From the NCBI GenBank assembly GCA_016718525.1, contig JADKDD010000002.1, positions 806,001-870,000 on the forward strand: DNA of 64,000 nt, in the 5' to 3' direction. Origin of the DNA: Rhodocyclaceae bacterium. GTDB taxonomy: Bacteria > Pseudomonadota > Gammaproteobacteria > Burkholderiales > Rhodocyclaceae. Position 1 is the stretch's first letter; every line of letters begins with the position of its first letter. A model generated the notes under the pieces. The model ran no database searches, was not told where the DNA came from, and saw only the letters and a program-made list of their open reading frames with translations. Shown one piece after another: positions 8,261 to 19,030 of the stretch. Made by a program: the position numbers and the translations under genes.

Positions 8261-8824
8261 ATGGCCAGAAGAATCAGCCTGCGGGAGTTTCAGCAAAATC
8301 TTTCGACCCGTCTCGGTTCTGCGCAGCGCGGAGAGGGTTCGCGCGCACTGCTGGGTATTTCTTCAGGTCATGGCGAAGACTCGTTATGGCTGTTCGATCT
8401 GGTCGATTCCGGCGAGGTTGCGCCGCTGACCACGCTGACCCCGGCCCCGCTCACCAAAAACTGGTTTGCCGGCCTGGCCAATATTCGTGGCGCGCTTTAC
8501 GGCGTCGTTGATTTTTCGGTGCTGCGCGGCGGAGAGACTACACCGTTAAACGCTGACGCGCGGCTGCTGCTGATTGGAACCAGGCACGGAATGAACAGTG
8601 CGCTGTTGGTGAATCGTACGCTCGGATTGTTTGCCCCGGAATCCCTGACATTGACCAATACCACTATTGCTGATTGCGCGACCGCCGCTGCGCCCTGGCG
8701 GGGAAATCGTTACGTTGATAGCGCTGGTGCGCACTGGACCCGCCTACGTATCCCGGCGCTACTGTCCGACCCCGGGTTTCTTGACATTGCTGAAGTTGCG
8801 CTGTCGAGCGTGGCGACTGTATGA
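8261..8824 (+). CDS. pilI: twitching motility CheW-like adaptor PilI
   Basis: 187 residues, a single CheW domain. It links the PilJ receptor to the ChpA kinase in the Pil-Chp array at the cell pole. The start chosen is the ATG at 8261 (MARRISLREFQ); the frame is open further upstream but overlaps pilH. CheW features include the block GLANIRGALYGVVDFS and a conserved distribution of hydrophobic strands. It is one of the two genes in this operon with no frame error. Confidence 0.9.
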   Translation: MARRISLREFQQNLSTRLGSAQRGEGSRALLGISSGHGEDSLWLFDLVDSGEVAPLTTLTPAPLTKNWFAGLANIRGALYGVVDFSVLRGGETTPLNADARLLLIGTRHGMNSALLVNRTLGLFAPESLTLTNTTIADCATAAAPWRGNRYVDSAGAHWTRLRIPALLSDPGFLDIAEVALSSVATV

Positions 8825-8930
8825 GTTGTTTTGCAATATCGTTGATCAAAAATACCTACCAATGCCGCTGTTGAACGCAGTATTGCCTTGAAATATTCAT
8901 TGCTGAACTTGTTTTCGGAAGGTGCCCGCC

Positions 8931-10956
8931 ATGTCCATGCTTAAGTCATTACTCGCCCGGCTCAAACAAAACACGCCAACCTCTGTAGCTGGCGCGCCGG
9001 TTGGCAAACCATTGCCGCTGATCGGTCATTTGTCACTGCCTGTTCAGTACCAGATACTTGGCGCATTATTCGTCGGCATGTTGATGGTGGCGCTGACCGG
9101 GTTGTGGCTGCAGAATCGAACAGCGACCCTGGCGACCGGCTACCTGATCGTCACCGGTCAGATCCTGCCGTTGGCGCAGCAGATCCCGAAGGCCGGTGCC
9201 ATCGCACTGAATGGTCAAAAGGCTGGTTTCTTTGAGTTGCGTACCGCACGGGCAGACTTCAAAGAGCTGATAGACAAGCTTACCGATGGTGGCGACGTTC
9301 AAGGGATTGATCTACCGCCTACCTCGCCGGCCTCCCGTCCGGCACTCGATGCCCTGAAGGCGGCATGGGCAGTTCAGGATAAAGACTTGACCGTTGTGCT
9401 CGATCAGGAAAAGGCCTGGCGCTGTTGGCATCACTGGCTGCCGAAGCGCAACGGCAAAGTCTGAAGCTGGAAATGGATTCACAGAAATTTGGCGGCGAAG
9501 TTCCCTACCGGAACGAGTCGATCGCGCCGGGCGATTGAGCTTGGCTGGGTGCCGGGTTTCGACGAGGACACCTACGCCAACCTGGGCGTCGACCTCAAGG
9601 AACTCATCGAAATCATCGAGACGCAGAAAACGGTCGATAAGTTTGCCAGTGTCAGTTACGTAAAAGCCTTGCAACTATTTTTGGGGACCTGGGAAGATCT
9701 GCCGAAGGACGTGAAAGATTTGAGCAAGGCCCGAGGCATTGGCAAGCAACTCAACGCCAACGCCAAGAAACTCGGTGAGGCAACCGATGCATTGGTGCAA
9801 GCTACCAAGCCGAGGTGTCACAACAGAGTCTGTCAGCAATTATTTCGTCGATTGCCGGTTCGTTTTCCTTGCTGATGCTGATCGGGATTGTGAAGGTGTT
9901 CCGTGATGACGCGAACCGGCGCAGCTCGGAAGCCCTGCGTATGCAACGAATCGCTGAAGAGGAAAAGACACCACACAGGCCGCCATTTTGCGTTTGATGA
10001 ACGAGATGGGCGACTTGGCTGACGGTGACTTGACTGTTCGTGCGACCGTGAGCGAGGACATCACAGGCGCCATTGCTGACTCGGTGAATTACACCATTGA
10101 GGAACTTAGCGTGCTGGTCGGCCGGATCAACAATGCGGCTGCGCGAGTCACCACGGCGACCGATGCGGCGCAATTAACCTCAGGCGAGTTGCTCGCCGCC
10201 AACGAGACGCAAGCACGCGAAATTCAGGTGGCGGGTGATCGGATTAGTGCGATGGCGAAATCGATGACCGAGGTTTCGAGTAGCGCGCAAGAGTCTGCGC
10301 ACGTGGCAAGGCTTTCTCTTGAGGTTGCCCACAAGGGTTCCAGCGCGGTGGCGGAATCCATTACCGGCATGAACGAAATCCGGGGACAGATTCAAGAGAC
10401 CGCGAAACGAATTAAGCGGCTGGGTGAGTCGTCACAGGAAATCGGTGAAATCGTTGAGCTGATTTCGGACATTACCGAACAAACCAACGTGCTGGCCTTG
10501 AACGCAGCAATTCAGGCCGCATCCGCAGGTGAAGCCGGGCGCGGCTTTTCGGTGGTTGCCGAAGAGGTGCAACGACTGGCAGAACGCTCCGGTGAAGCGA
10601 CCAAACAAATTGCCGCGCTGGTCAAGACCATTCAAACCGACACGTACGATGCCGTAACCGCCATGGAAAACTCAACCCAGAACGTGGTTGAAGGAGCCAA
10701 GCGGTCTGACGCGGCAGGGCAGGCGCTGACGGAAATTTCATCGGTTACGCAAAAGCTTGCACAGCTGATTGAATCGATCTCGGCAGCGACACAAGAGCAG
10801 TCGGTAGTGGCTTCAGGCGTTGCACACTCGATGGAGGGGATTTTGCATGTAACCGATCAAACGACGACCGGCACACAACAAACTGCCGTTTCGATTGGCG
10901 AACTCGCTGCCCTGGCGGTCGAACTCAAAGGCTCGGTATCCGGCTTCCGTGTATGA
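8931..10956 (+). CDS. pilJ: twitching motility methyl-accepting chemotaxis protein PilJ (four indels)
   Basis: About 675 residues after correction, the normal size. A transmembrane segment near residue 45 (ILGALFVGMLMVALTGLWL), a periplasmic domain, and a second transmembrane segment (SLLMLIGIVKVF) precede a HAMP-like region and an MCP signalling domain with the hairpin EQTNVLALNAAIQAASAGEA. Frame breaks are needed near 9415 (C missing), 9525 (C extra), 9812 (G missing) and 9970 (G missing). All residues between breaks fit one continuous PilJ. The ATG at 8931 follows GGAAGG at 8-nt spacing. It transmits surface-contact signals to ChpA through PilI. Confidence 0.9.
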
Positions 10957-11005
10957 CCGCTGGTCTGACTAACGTTGCGCTTTCACGCAGGATGTCCATT
11001 TTCAT

Positions 11006-14000
11006 ATGAGTCTTGACCTCGATATCGGCCCGCTGTCCTGGGTCAAGAGTGAAATTGATCTCGCACTCGAGCGCGCTGGTGCGGCACTCAGCGCTCATAT
11101 GGCGAACCCGAGCGGAAAGGAACTCGCCGATGCGCGTGGCCACCTGCACCAGGCCAATGGTGCTCTGGCAATTGTCGGTTTGGCTGGAATATCCGAATTC
11201 TCCGACAGCATTGAGCAGCTGGTAATTACCCTGGCCGAGGGCACCACCCCATGGTCTGATGAAGCCGCGGCAACGGTGCACCTTGGGCTGAACACCCTGC
11301 GCGGTTATCTGGATGGTTTGATGGGCGGTGAGCCGAATCAGCCACTGAAGTTGCTGCCGGCATTTCAGGCCCTGATGGCTGCGCGGGGTCAGCCCGCACC
11401 GGAACCCACTGCATTGTTTTTCCCGGATTTGACCCAACGACCACCGAAACGTGATGTTGAACCGCCTCCGCTCACCGCCGACAAGCTGGAGGCCCGGTTG
11501 AAGATGGCGCGCATGAGTTTTGAGCGGGGCTTGCTGAAATGGCTTAAGGGCGAGAATCGCGGCATCGCTGAAATGAAAACAGCGACCATGATGATTGAAA
11601 CAGCGCGAAGCTCACCCGCGGACCGCGCTTTCTGGTGGGTGGCGCTGGGTGTTTTGAAGCGCTGGCGGCCAATGCTGTCGTCGATGCCAAAGCGGCCAAA
11701 AAAATTCGTCATGCAGGTGGGCGCGCAGATCAAGAAGCTGACAGACGGTAACGATCAGATACCGGATCGTTTATTTGCCGACGCGCTTTATTTGGTCGCG
11801 ACGGCAACTGTTGCTGAATCGCAGGCGCCGCACATTCAGGTGGTGCGCTCGGCGTATCGCACCGGAGAAATGATTCCCGCCACGGGTATCGCGGGCGCTG
11901 AGTCCTTGCGTCCTCAGTTGCGCCGTCTGCGCGAGATTCTTGCCGGTGCCAAGGATGACTGGAACAAACTCTGCGCAGGCAGCGTCGCGGCATTGCCGCC
12001 ATTCCATGAAAAAGCGACTTCACTCGCCACCAATAGCTCCGAGCTGGGCAAAGCCTCGATCGATGCCATGACCCGCGCCTTGTCGGAGCTGGCCGAGGTC
12101 CTGCACAAGGACCCGACTCGCCACACCGAATCAATGGCGCTTGAGGTGGCGACGGCCTTGTTGTTGATTGATTCGGCACTGGAGAATTTTCAGCGCCTGG
12201 ATGCCGAATTCGACAGCCAGGCCACGGCAATTGCCGAACGACTTGCCGCATCGCTGCGTGGTGACGAACTCGCGCCGTTTGAAACACCTCAACTCGATGC
12301 GATTTCTCAACGGGCTCAAGAGCGTCTATTGCTCGCTACAGTTGCCCGTGAAATCACCAGCAACCTGACAACCGTTGAGCAGACGCTGGACGCCTTTTTC
12401 CGCGATGTATCGAAACAACCGACTTTGTCTGGCCTCTCCAAGCCGCTCAAGCAGGTTGAGGGTGCGCTGATTATGCTGGGCCAGGATCGCGCTGTCGAAG
12501 TGGTTCGAGAGTCGGAGCAGCGCATTGGCCAATTGGCGGCTGGCGGCAGTTTTTCGACCGGTGATTTTGAGGACTTGGCAAAGAAACTTTCGGCATTGGG
12601 TTTCTTTGTCGAGCAACTCGAAGACGGCGCCAAACCGGATATCGATTTGTTGCTCAATCCGCCTCGATCGACCATGTCCATCGCGCCGGTCCAGCAATAC
12701 ACCGTGTCGTCAGCACCAACTGATGAATTGCCCGCTCTGGCGCCGGAGCCGGCTGCGACAGTCGAAACTCCGGCGCTCCCTTCACTTGCACCGGCAACCC
12801 CGGCGGTCGTCGCTGCCGAACCTGCCGACGAAGATGACGAGGATATGTTGCAGATTTTCCTCGAAGAGGCCCGCGAGGTACTCGACGCGATTGCCACGGA
12901 GTTGCCGCAACTGCATGCCACCCCGACGCAACTGCCTCCGCTGACCAATCTTCGACGCAGCTTCCATACGCTGAAGGGTAGCGGTCGAATGGTCGGTTTG
13001 ACAGCGCTGGGCGAGGCCGGATGGAGCGTGGAACAGGTACTCAACGATTGGTTGCACGACCATCGCGCGGCAACACCTGCTTTAATTGGAATGCTCGATG
13101 AGGCAGCCAAGTTGTTTGCTGCCTGGATTGAACAATTGGCAAACCACGGCGGCCACGACATGGATGCCAGTGCGCTGACTTCCCGCTGTGCAGCGTTGCT
13201 GGCTGGCGAGGAAGCGACGGCGCTTGATACCGATGCTCCAGCGGACGCGCTAACGCTGCCGGAAATTTCGATTGCCGAGCCCGTGGCTGCCGTCACTGAA
13301 CAGGCTTCACCTGCGGAACCGACTGCAGCTGATCTGGTTGCCGAACTCGAGGCACTTGAAATCGCCAGCGACGAAGCTGCGCTTGCTGCGGCAGAACTGG
13401 AAGCCGCCGAAATCATGGCCAGTGCAGCGCTATCGAATTCTTCCCGGATTCAACAGCTTTACGGAACCCGCACCAGTCGACGAAGCGCCAGAAATTGCGC
13501 CTGAGTCTGTGCTTGAGTTGCCACCGGAAATTACGTTGGATCTACCGGCCGAGTCCGCACCGGAAATGCCGGCAGCGGTTGAAGAAGCGCCAACGGCCGA
13601 CGATGTTGCAATCGCCGCTCCGATGACAGCCCAGGTTCATGCATTCCCGACCCCGCCGCAAATCCTGATTGGCGACATTTCGATCAGCCAGGCGTTGTAT
13701 TCGCTCTATGTCAGCGAGGCAAGCGATCATCTTGCAACCATTCAGCGAGAGATTGGCGAGGTCAGAATTCCACCCGAAAATCTGGTCCGCGCTGCACATA
13801 CGCTAGCCGGGATATCCGGTACGACCGGGATTAAGGCGGTACAGCAATTAGCCAAGGCGTTTGAAGTCGCGCTTGAAAGGTTGGTGCGGGCTGAAGGTGC
13901 ACCAACCGACGAACAGCGGTTTACCTTTGCTCGGACTGCGGGCGCGCTGGAGGGGATGCTGGGTGCGGTCACCGAGCGAAGAATGCCGCCGGCCGAAGAT

Positions 14001-16489
14001 GATCTGGCTGCGACGTTGGAAGCAATGGTGGCTGTTCCGCTTTCGATTGCGCCGCCCGCTCAAGACATGGTTGCGGCCGCAGACGAACCTGCCGCCGGAC
14101 TTGCCGGTGCGACAGATGATGGGCAGGCTCGATAACGGCTGCCGCCGATATGCCCCAGACGATTGAAGAACGACGCGCACAACGCATCGAAGACGAGATT
14201 GACGATCAGTTGCTGCCGATCTTCCTTGAAGAAAGCGTAGATTTGATGCGCTCGATCAGCGAGGGAGTCCGCAACTGGCGCAACAACCCGACAGATCGAG
14301 AATTGCCACGCCGCCTGCAGCGCGATCTACACACCATCAAAGGCAGCGCACGAATGGTCGGCGCAATGGGATGCGGTGAGTTGTTCCACTCGATGGAATC
14401 GCGCATCGACCATGCCGTGGCGATGAATGCGATCACTACGGAAATGCTCGACGGGTTGGATGTTTCGGTCGATCGCGGCACTTTCATGATTGATCGGCTT
14501 AGCCGTGGCGAGTGCCAGCGTCCGCCCGGCCGAGACTCCGGTTGAAAGTATGGTGTCAGTTGAAAGCGTTCAAGGCGCCGAAACAGATAAAGAGACACTA
14601 CCGGCCGAAGCCGCCGAGAGCAAAGCGGTACCTGCCCAGGGCGCAGTGCCGACGACGCAAGTGCATTTGCGCGTGCGTGCCGATCTGGTGGATAAGCTGG
14701 TTAACGAAACCGGTGAAGTGGCAATCGCCCGCGCCCGAATCGAAGGCGAAATGCGCGGTATCAAAGTCGCACTGCTGGAATTGACGGAGAACGTCATCCG
14801 TCTGCGCAACCAGGTCCGTGAAATCGAAATTCAGGCGGAAAGCCAGATGGCTTCGCAACAGGCACTGGCGGTGAAGGAGGGGCAGTTCGATCCGCTCGAA
14901 TTTGACCGCTTTACCCGGTTCCAGGAGCTGACGCGGATGATGGCCGAGAGCGTCAATGACGTATCGACTGTGCAGCATACTTTGCTGAGAAATCTAGATG
15001 GCGCCACCGCCGCGTTGGCAGCGCAAGCCCGTCTAAACAGCGAACTCTCGCAGCGTCTGATGAGTGTGCGCATGATGCCATTCGACAGTCTCGCCGAGCG
15101 ATTGCATCGGGTCGTGCGCCTGGCCGCGAAGGAAACCGGCAAACGCGCCAACCTCGATATCCGCGGCGGTCAGACCGGAATTGACCGCTCGGTGCTGGAA
15201 ACCATCGCCAACCCGCTGGAGCACTTGCTGCGCAATGCTGTCGCTCATGGCATCGAAATGCCGGCTGAGCGCGAGGCGGCAGGCAAATCGGCGCAAGGTG
15301 AAATCACGCTTTCGCTTGCACAGGAGGGCAACGATGCGGTCATCAATTTGAGCGATGACGGTGCCGGATTGAATTTGGAAAGGATACGCGCGCGCGGTGG
15401 AGCGGGGCCTGTTGCCGCCGGACGGTGCAGCGGATGAAAAAACGCTCAACAATTTGATCATGGAACCCGGCTTTTCAACCGCCGACAGCGTCAGCAGTCT
15501 CGCTGGGCGCGGCGTTGGCATGGACGTGGTCAAGAGCGAAACCGAAGGTCTTGGCGGCCGCATTGAAATCAGCAGCAAACCGGGTCAAGGCAGCGCGTTC
15601 CGGCTTTATTTGCCCCCTCACACTGGCCGTCAGCCAAGCCTTGATCATTCAATCGGGCACGCGCTTTTTTGCCATTCCTTCGTCAATGATTGAGCTTGCC
15701 AGTGAGTTGAAGCCGGAAGCTATCATGAAGGTCCGGTCTGCAAATAGTTACGAGTATTTGGGCCGTAGTTATCCGTATCACTACTTGGCCCGCATGCTCG
15801 GCGAGCGCGGGGCTCAACCAGCTCCGGCACGACGCCATTGGTTGCTGCTGGTTAAAGGCGGAAGTGAGCGCTTGGCTTTGGAAATCGATGGCTTGATCTC
15901 CAATCAGGAAATCATCGTCAAAACACTCGGTCCGCAAATGGCACGGGTTCCCGGCATGGCTGGCGCGACGGTCCTTGGCAACGGCGACATCGCGCTGATT
16001 TTGAATCCGATTGCCCTTGCCGCCAGAGTGGCGGCACTTGCTGGCAGTGGCAAACAAGCGCCGAGCGAACGGCCGCTGAGTACCACGCAGATCGGCCTCA
16101 CACGGCGCATTCCCACCGGTACCGTGATGGTCGTTGACGACTCGCTCACCGTGCGCAAAATCACCGGGCGATTATTGGCGCGTCAAGGCTACACCGTTGC
16201 CACGGCGAAGGATGGGGTCGATGCGCTTGAGCAATTGACCGAGTTGCGACCTGACGTGATGCTGGTGGATATCGAAATGCCTCGCATGGACGGTTTCGAG
16301 CTGACACGCAATATGCGCGCCGATGGCTTGCTCAAGTCAATCCCGGTGATCATGATTACCTCGCGCAGCGCGGACAAACACCGCAACTATGCGGAGGAGA
16401 TCGGTGTCAACCATTACATGGGCAAACCGTACGACGAAGAGGAGTTGCTGCATTTAATTTCCTTGTACGCCAAGGCGCAGAAGGAGTAG
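11006..16489 (+). CDS. chpA: hybrid sensor kinase ChpA/PilL (five frame breaks)
   Basis: About 1827 residues spanning five frame switches near 13440, 14125, 14500, 15395 and 15615; the total length is still a multiple of three. In order: a long helical N-terminus, Hpt domains with histidines in FHTLKGSGRMVG, AHTLAGISGTTG and LHTIKGSARMVG, a dimerisation/HATPase region (LEHLLRNAVAHGIE, LAGRGVGMDVV), a CheW domain, and a C-terminal receiver (VVDDSLTVRK, DVMLVDIEMPRMDG). It autophosphorylates and donates to PilG and PilH. The break near 15615 is one extra C in a run of five. Alanine/proline-rich linkers separate the Hpt domains; one contains a match to the 27-bp repeat. Confidence 0.9.
12697..12723 (-). 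repeat. dispersed 27-bp repeat, match inside chpA linker
   Basis: The minus strand reads TCAGTTGGTGCTG, ACGAC, ACGGTGTAT: a perfect left block and a diverged right block. It encodes part of the Pro/Ala linker before the first Hpt domain (SSAPTDE), where an insertion would be tolerated. Confidence 0.4.
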
Positions 16490-16493
16490 GCGC

Positions 16494-16967
16494 GTGGCAG
16501 GTGGCAGCGAACGACCATTCAAGGTGTTGGGCTTGCAGCAAATCGCGATTGGCGGACCATCTAAGGAACGATTGCGACGCCTCTGGATTGACATGTTTGG
16601 CCTTGAGGTCAGCGGTAATTTTGTCTCCGAGCGTGAAAACGTGGACGAAGATATTGCTGCCTTGGGTCATGGCGCATTCAAAGTGGAAGTCGATTTGATG
16701 CAACCGCTTGATGCAGGCAAAAAACCGGCGGTCCATGAACCGCCGCTTAACCACATCGGACTCTGGATTGATGATTTACCGCGGGCGGTAGCGTGGCTCA
16801 CCGCGCAGGGTGTCCGTTTCGCGCCGGGTGGAATCCGTAAAGGCGCGGCAGGTTATGACATTACCTTTCTGCACCCGAAAGCCAATGAACAGTTTCCGAT
16901 TGCGGGCGAAGGCGTCCTGATCGAGCTGGTACAGGCACCACCCGAGGTGATCGCGGCTTTATCGTAA
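16494..16967 (+). CDS. VOC-family protein, probable methylmalonyl-CoA epimerase
   Basis: 157 residues with two beta-alpha-beta-beta-beta modules of the vicinal-oxygen-chelate fold. The C-terminal block ITFLHPKANEQFP...GVLIELVQ resembles methylmalonyl-CoA epimerases, and LNHIGLWIDDL supplies a metal-binding His position. The role would be conversion of (2S)- to (2R)-methylmalonyl-CoA between the carboxylase and the mutase, both encoded 2-9 kb away on the other strand. It starts with GTG only 4 nt after the chpA stop, with AAGGAG inside the chpA end, so it may be co-transcribed with the chemosensory operon. A generic glyoxalase-type function remains possible. Confidence 0.7.
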   Translation: MAGGSERPFKVLGLQQIAIGGPSKERLRRLWIDMFGLEVSGNFVSERENVDEDIAALGHGAFKVEVDLMQPLDAGKKPAVHEPPLNHIGLWIDDLPRAVAWLTAQGVRFAPGGIRKGAAGYDITFLHPKANEQFPIAGEGVLIELVQAPPEVIAALS

Positions 16968-17019
16968 TGTCGACATCAGCACCGTGTGTCGGCGCTGTAT
17001 GCACGACCGCCAAACCCAA

Positions 17020-18969
17020 TCAAGCGGCCAGGTTCCCCTGATCGGGTTTGATCACCGGGTTCACCGGCGCTACTGGTTTGCCGCCGAAGAAACGATAGCT
17101 GCCGCCACCGGCTTTCTTGCCCTCATACATTGCCGCGTCGGCACGACGCAGCAGGTCACCAAGTGTATTCAAGCCCGGCTCATAAAGCGCGATGCCGATA
17201 CTCGCGCCAATTTCTATCGGCACACCCAGCACCTTGATCGACTGAGCGGCAGCTTCGTTTATTTTTCGCGCGACAGTCTCGACGTCGCGCTGACTCGAAA
17301 CCGAACGCAAGACAATCACAAACTCGTCCCCGCCCAGACGTGCAACGGTGTCCATTTCGCGCACTGATTTTCGCAATCGATGCGCGATGGTGCGTAAAAC
17401 ATCGTCACCGATCGCGTGGCCATAGGTGTCGTTGACCGGCTTGAACTTGTCGAGATCAATCAGGAACAGCGCAAAGCTGCTCTTTCCCGGCGCGCCGTCT
17501 GAATCGCATGCTGCAAATGTACATCGAGCAGGAGGCGATTGGCCAAGCCGGTGAGCGGATCGGTATGTGCCGCGTCCTTCAACTGGCGTTCGTTTTCGCG
17601 CAGGCGCGCATTGGCCTGCTCGAGTGCGTCAGTGCGTTCGGTCACACGCGACTCCAACTCCTGTTCGGAACGACGCAGCGTCTCAACCAATTTTTGCCGT
17701 GTTTTTAGCGCTTCGGATTGCGAGAGATCGCGCTCCTTTTGCGTCGCGCTGATCTTTTGCGCCAAAGCATAGGACAAGACAAAGACGTGAAAAACTACGC
17801 TAATGCGGACTCCGTGCAAGGTAAAGAAATTTACCGGCAAGACATTGATGTTACGCATTACCGTCCCCACCACTGCGGCGAACAGCGGCGTGCTGGCGAG
17901 TAAAACCAGCGCGCCGCACGCCGCCGCGCCGCGCGCTTTGGATTGCCGCCACGAGTGCAACGAGGAGACCACCCATGGCAACGAAGGACAATTGGATGGA
18001 GACCAAGGGCGCGGCGAGAAACAAGGGCGTCACCAAGCCCAGGCCGAACAGCCCGGCGAATGCCAGAATGACACCGTCCAGCCACGGAGCTGTGCGCACG
18101 GTGTCAAGGAACCGGCGAATGAACAACATACCGGTGCAACCGCAAATTGCCGCGCCAACCAAGGGTGCGATGTTTCCCCATTCGGGGAATCTGGGCCAGA
18201 GCATTTCTGCTGCGAAACCATTGACGGTGAACTGCGCGAACACAATCGAGAACGCGAACAGCGCGAATTTGAGGTAGACCGAGTCGTCGAAGTCCTTGTA
18301 GAGCAGCAGATTGAACAAACCCAACATCAGGATCGCACCGTATAGCAGCGTCAGCAATACATAACTGGATTGGGTGTCGCGATAAAAGGCCGCGCTTTGC
18401 CACAAGGTCAGCGGCACAATCAAAATGCCCTCGGACGCTATGCGCAGGTAAACCGTAGACCTGCCGTTTGCCGCAGAGTTGGCCTCGCCGTTTGGCAAGC
18501 TTCCCGGGCTAATGCGCGAAGGGAAAACCGGGAAGACGAAATGTCGATGCAATATCGGTCGTGAGGCAGCCGGAAAGGTGTCGCCAGTCGTTATCTGTTC
18601 GCCATCCGGACCAAAGAAGTCTACCCGATCGAGTTGGGGAAAGGCTACTTCCAGCAGCCAGTCAAACCCGGAATCCGGGGTGGACTGGAGATCAATCTTC
18701 ACCCACCAGACTGATTGTGAATAGCCAAAGTTAAGGCCAAGGCTAGATTCGGCAGGCGGGGCGCGAAACTCGGCACTGCGATTTTTTACCTCGGCAAATG
18801 TCAGCTCACCGCGAGGATCTTCAAGCACCCGCGCGTTGTTGCCCAACGGTATCGGCGCGGCGTTCGCGCGTAACACTACCGGCGGGTCCACTGCACCGGC
18901 ACCTGCCGACCCGGCAAATATCGCCGACAGCGCGAAACCAACGATCAGCAGCGAGCGAGCGAAGTACAT
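17020..18969 (-). CDS. 7TM-DISM membrane diguanylate cyclase (two frame breaks)
   Basis: Signal peptide, a periplasmic 7TMR-DISMED2-type sensor domain (about residues 45-175), seven predicted transmembrane helices, a coiled coil (SEQELESRVTERTDALEQAN), then a GGDEF domain. The catalytic motif GGDEF is intact and preceded at the right distance by RxxD (REMD), the product-inhibition site, so active c-di-GMP synthesis with feedback is expected. Frame breaks near 17930 and 17480 must be repaired to join the parts. The start is taken at the ATG at 18969, giving MYFARSLLIVGFALSAIFAG as signal peptide; the frame is open to 19026. It lies just downstream of pccA and may be the last gene of that operon. 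Confidence 0.85.
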
Positions 18970-19030
18970 GGACCGAACCCTGCGAGGGCTTAACCCCTGC
19001 ATTGTATTCCTGTACTTCTCTTGCAACCGA

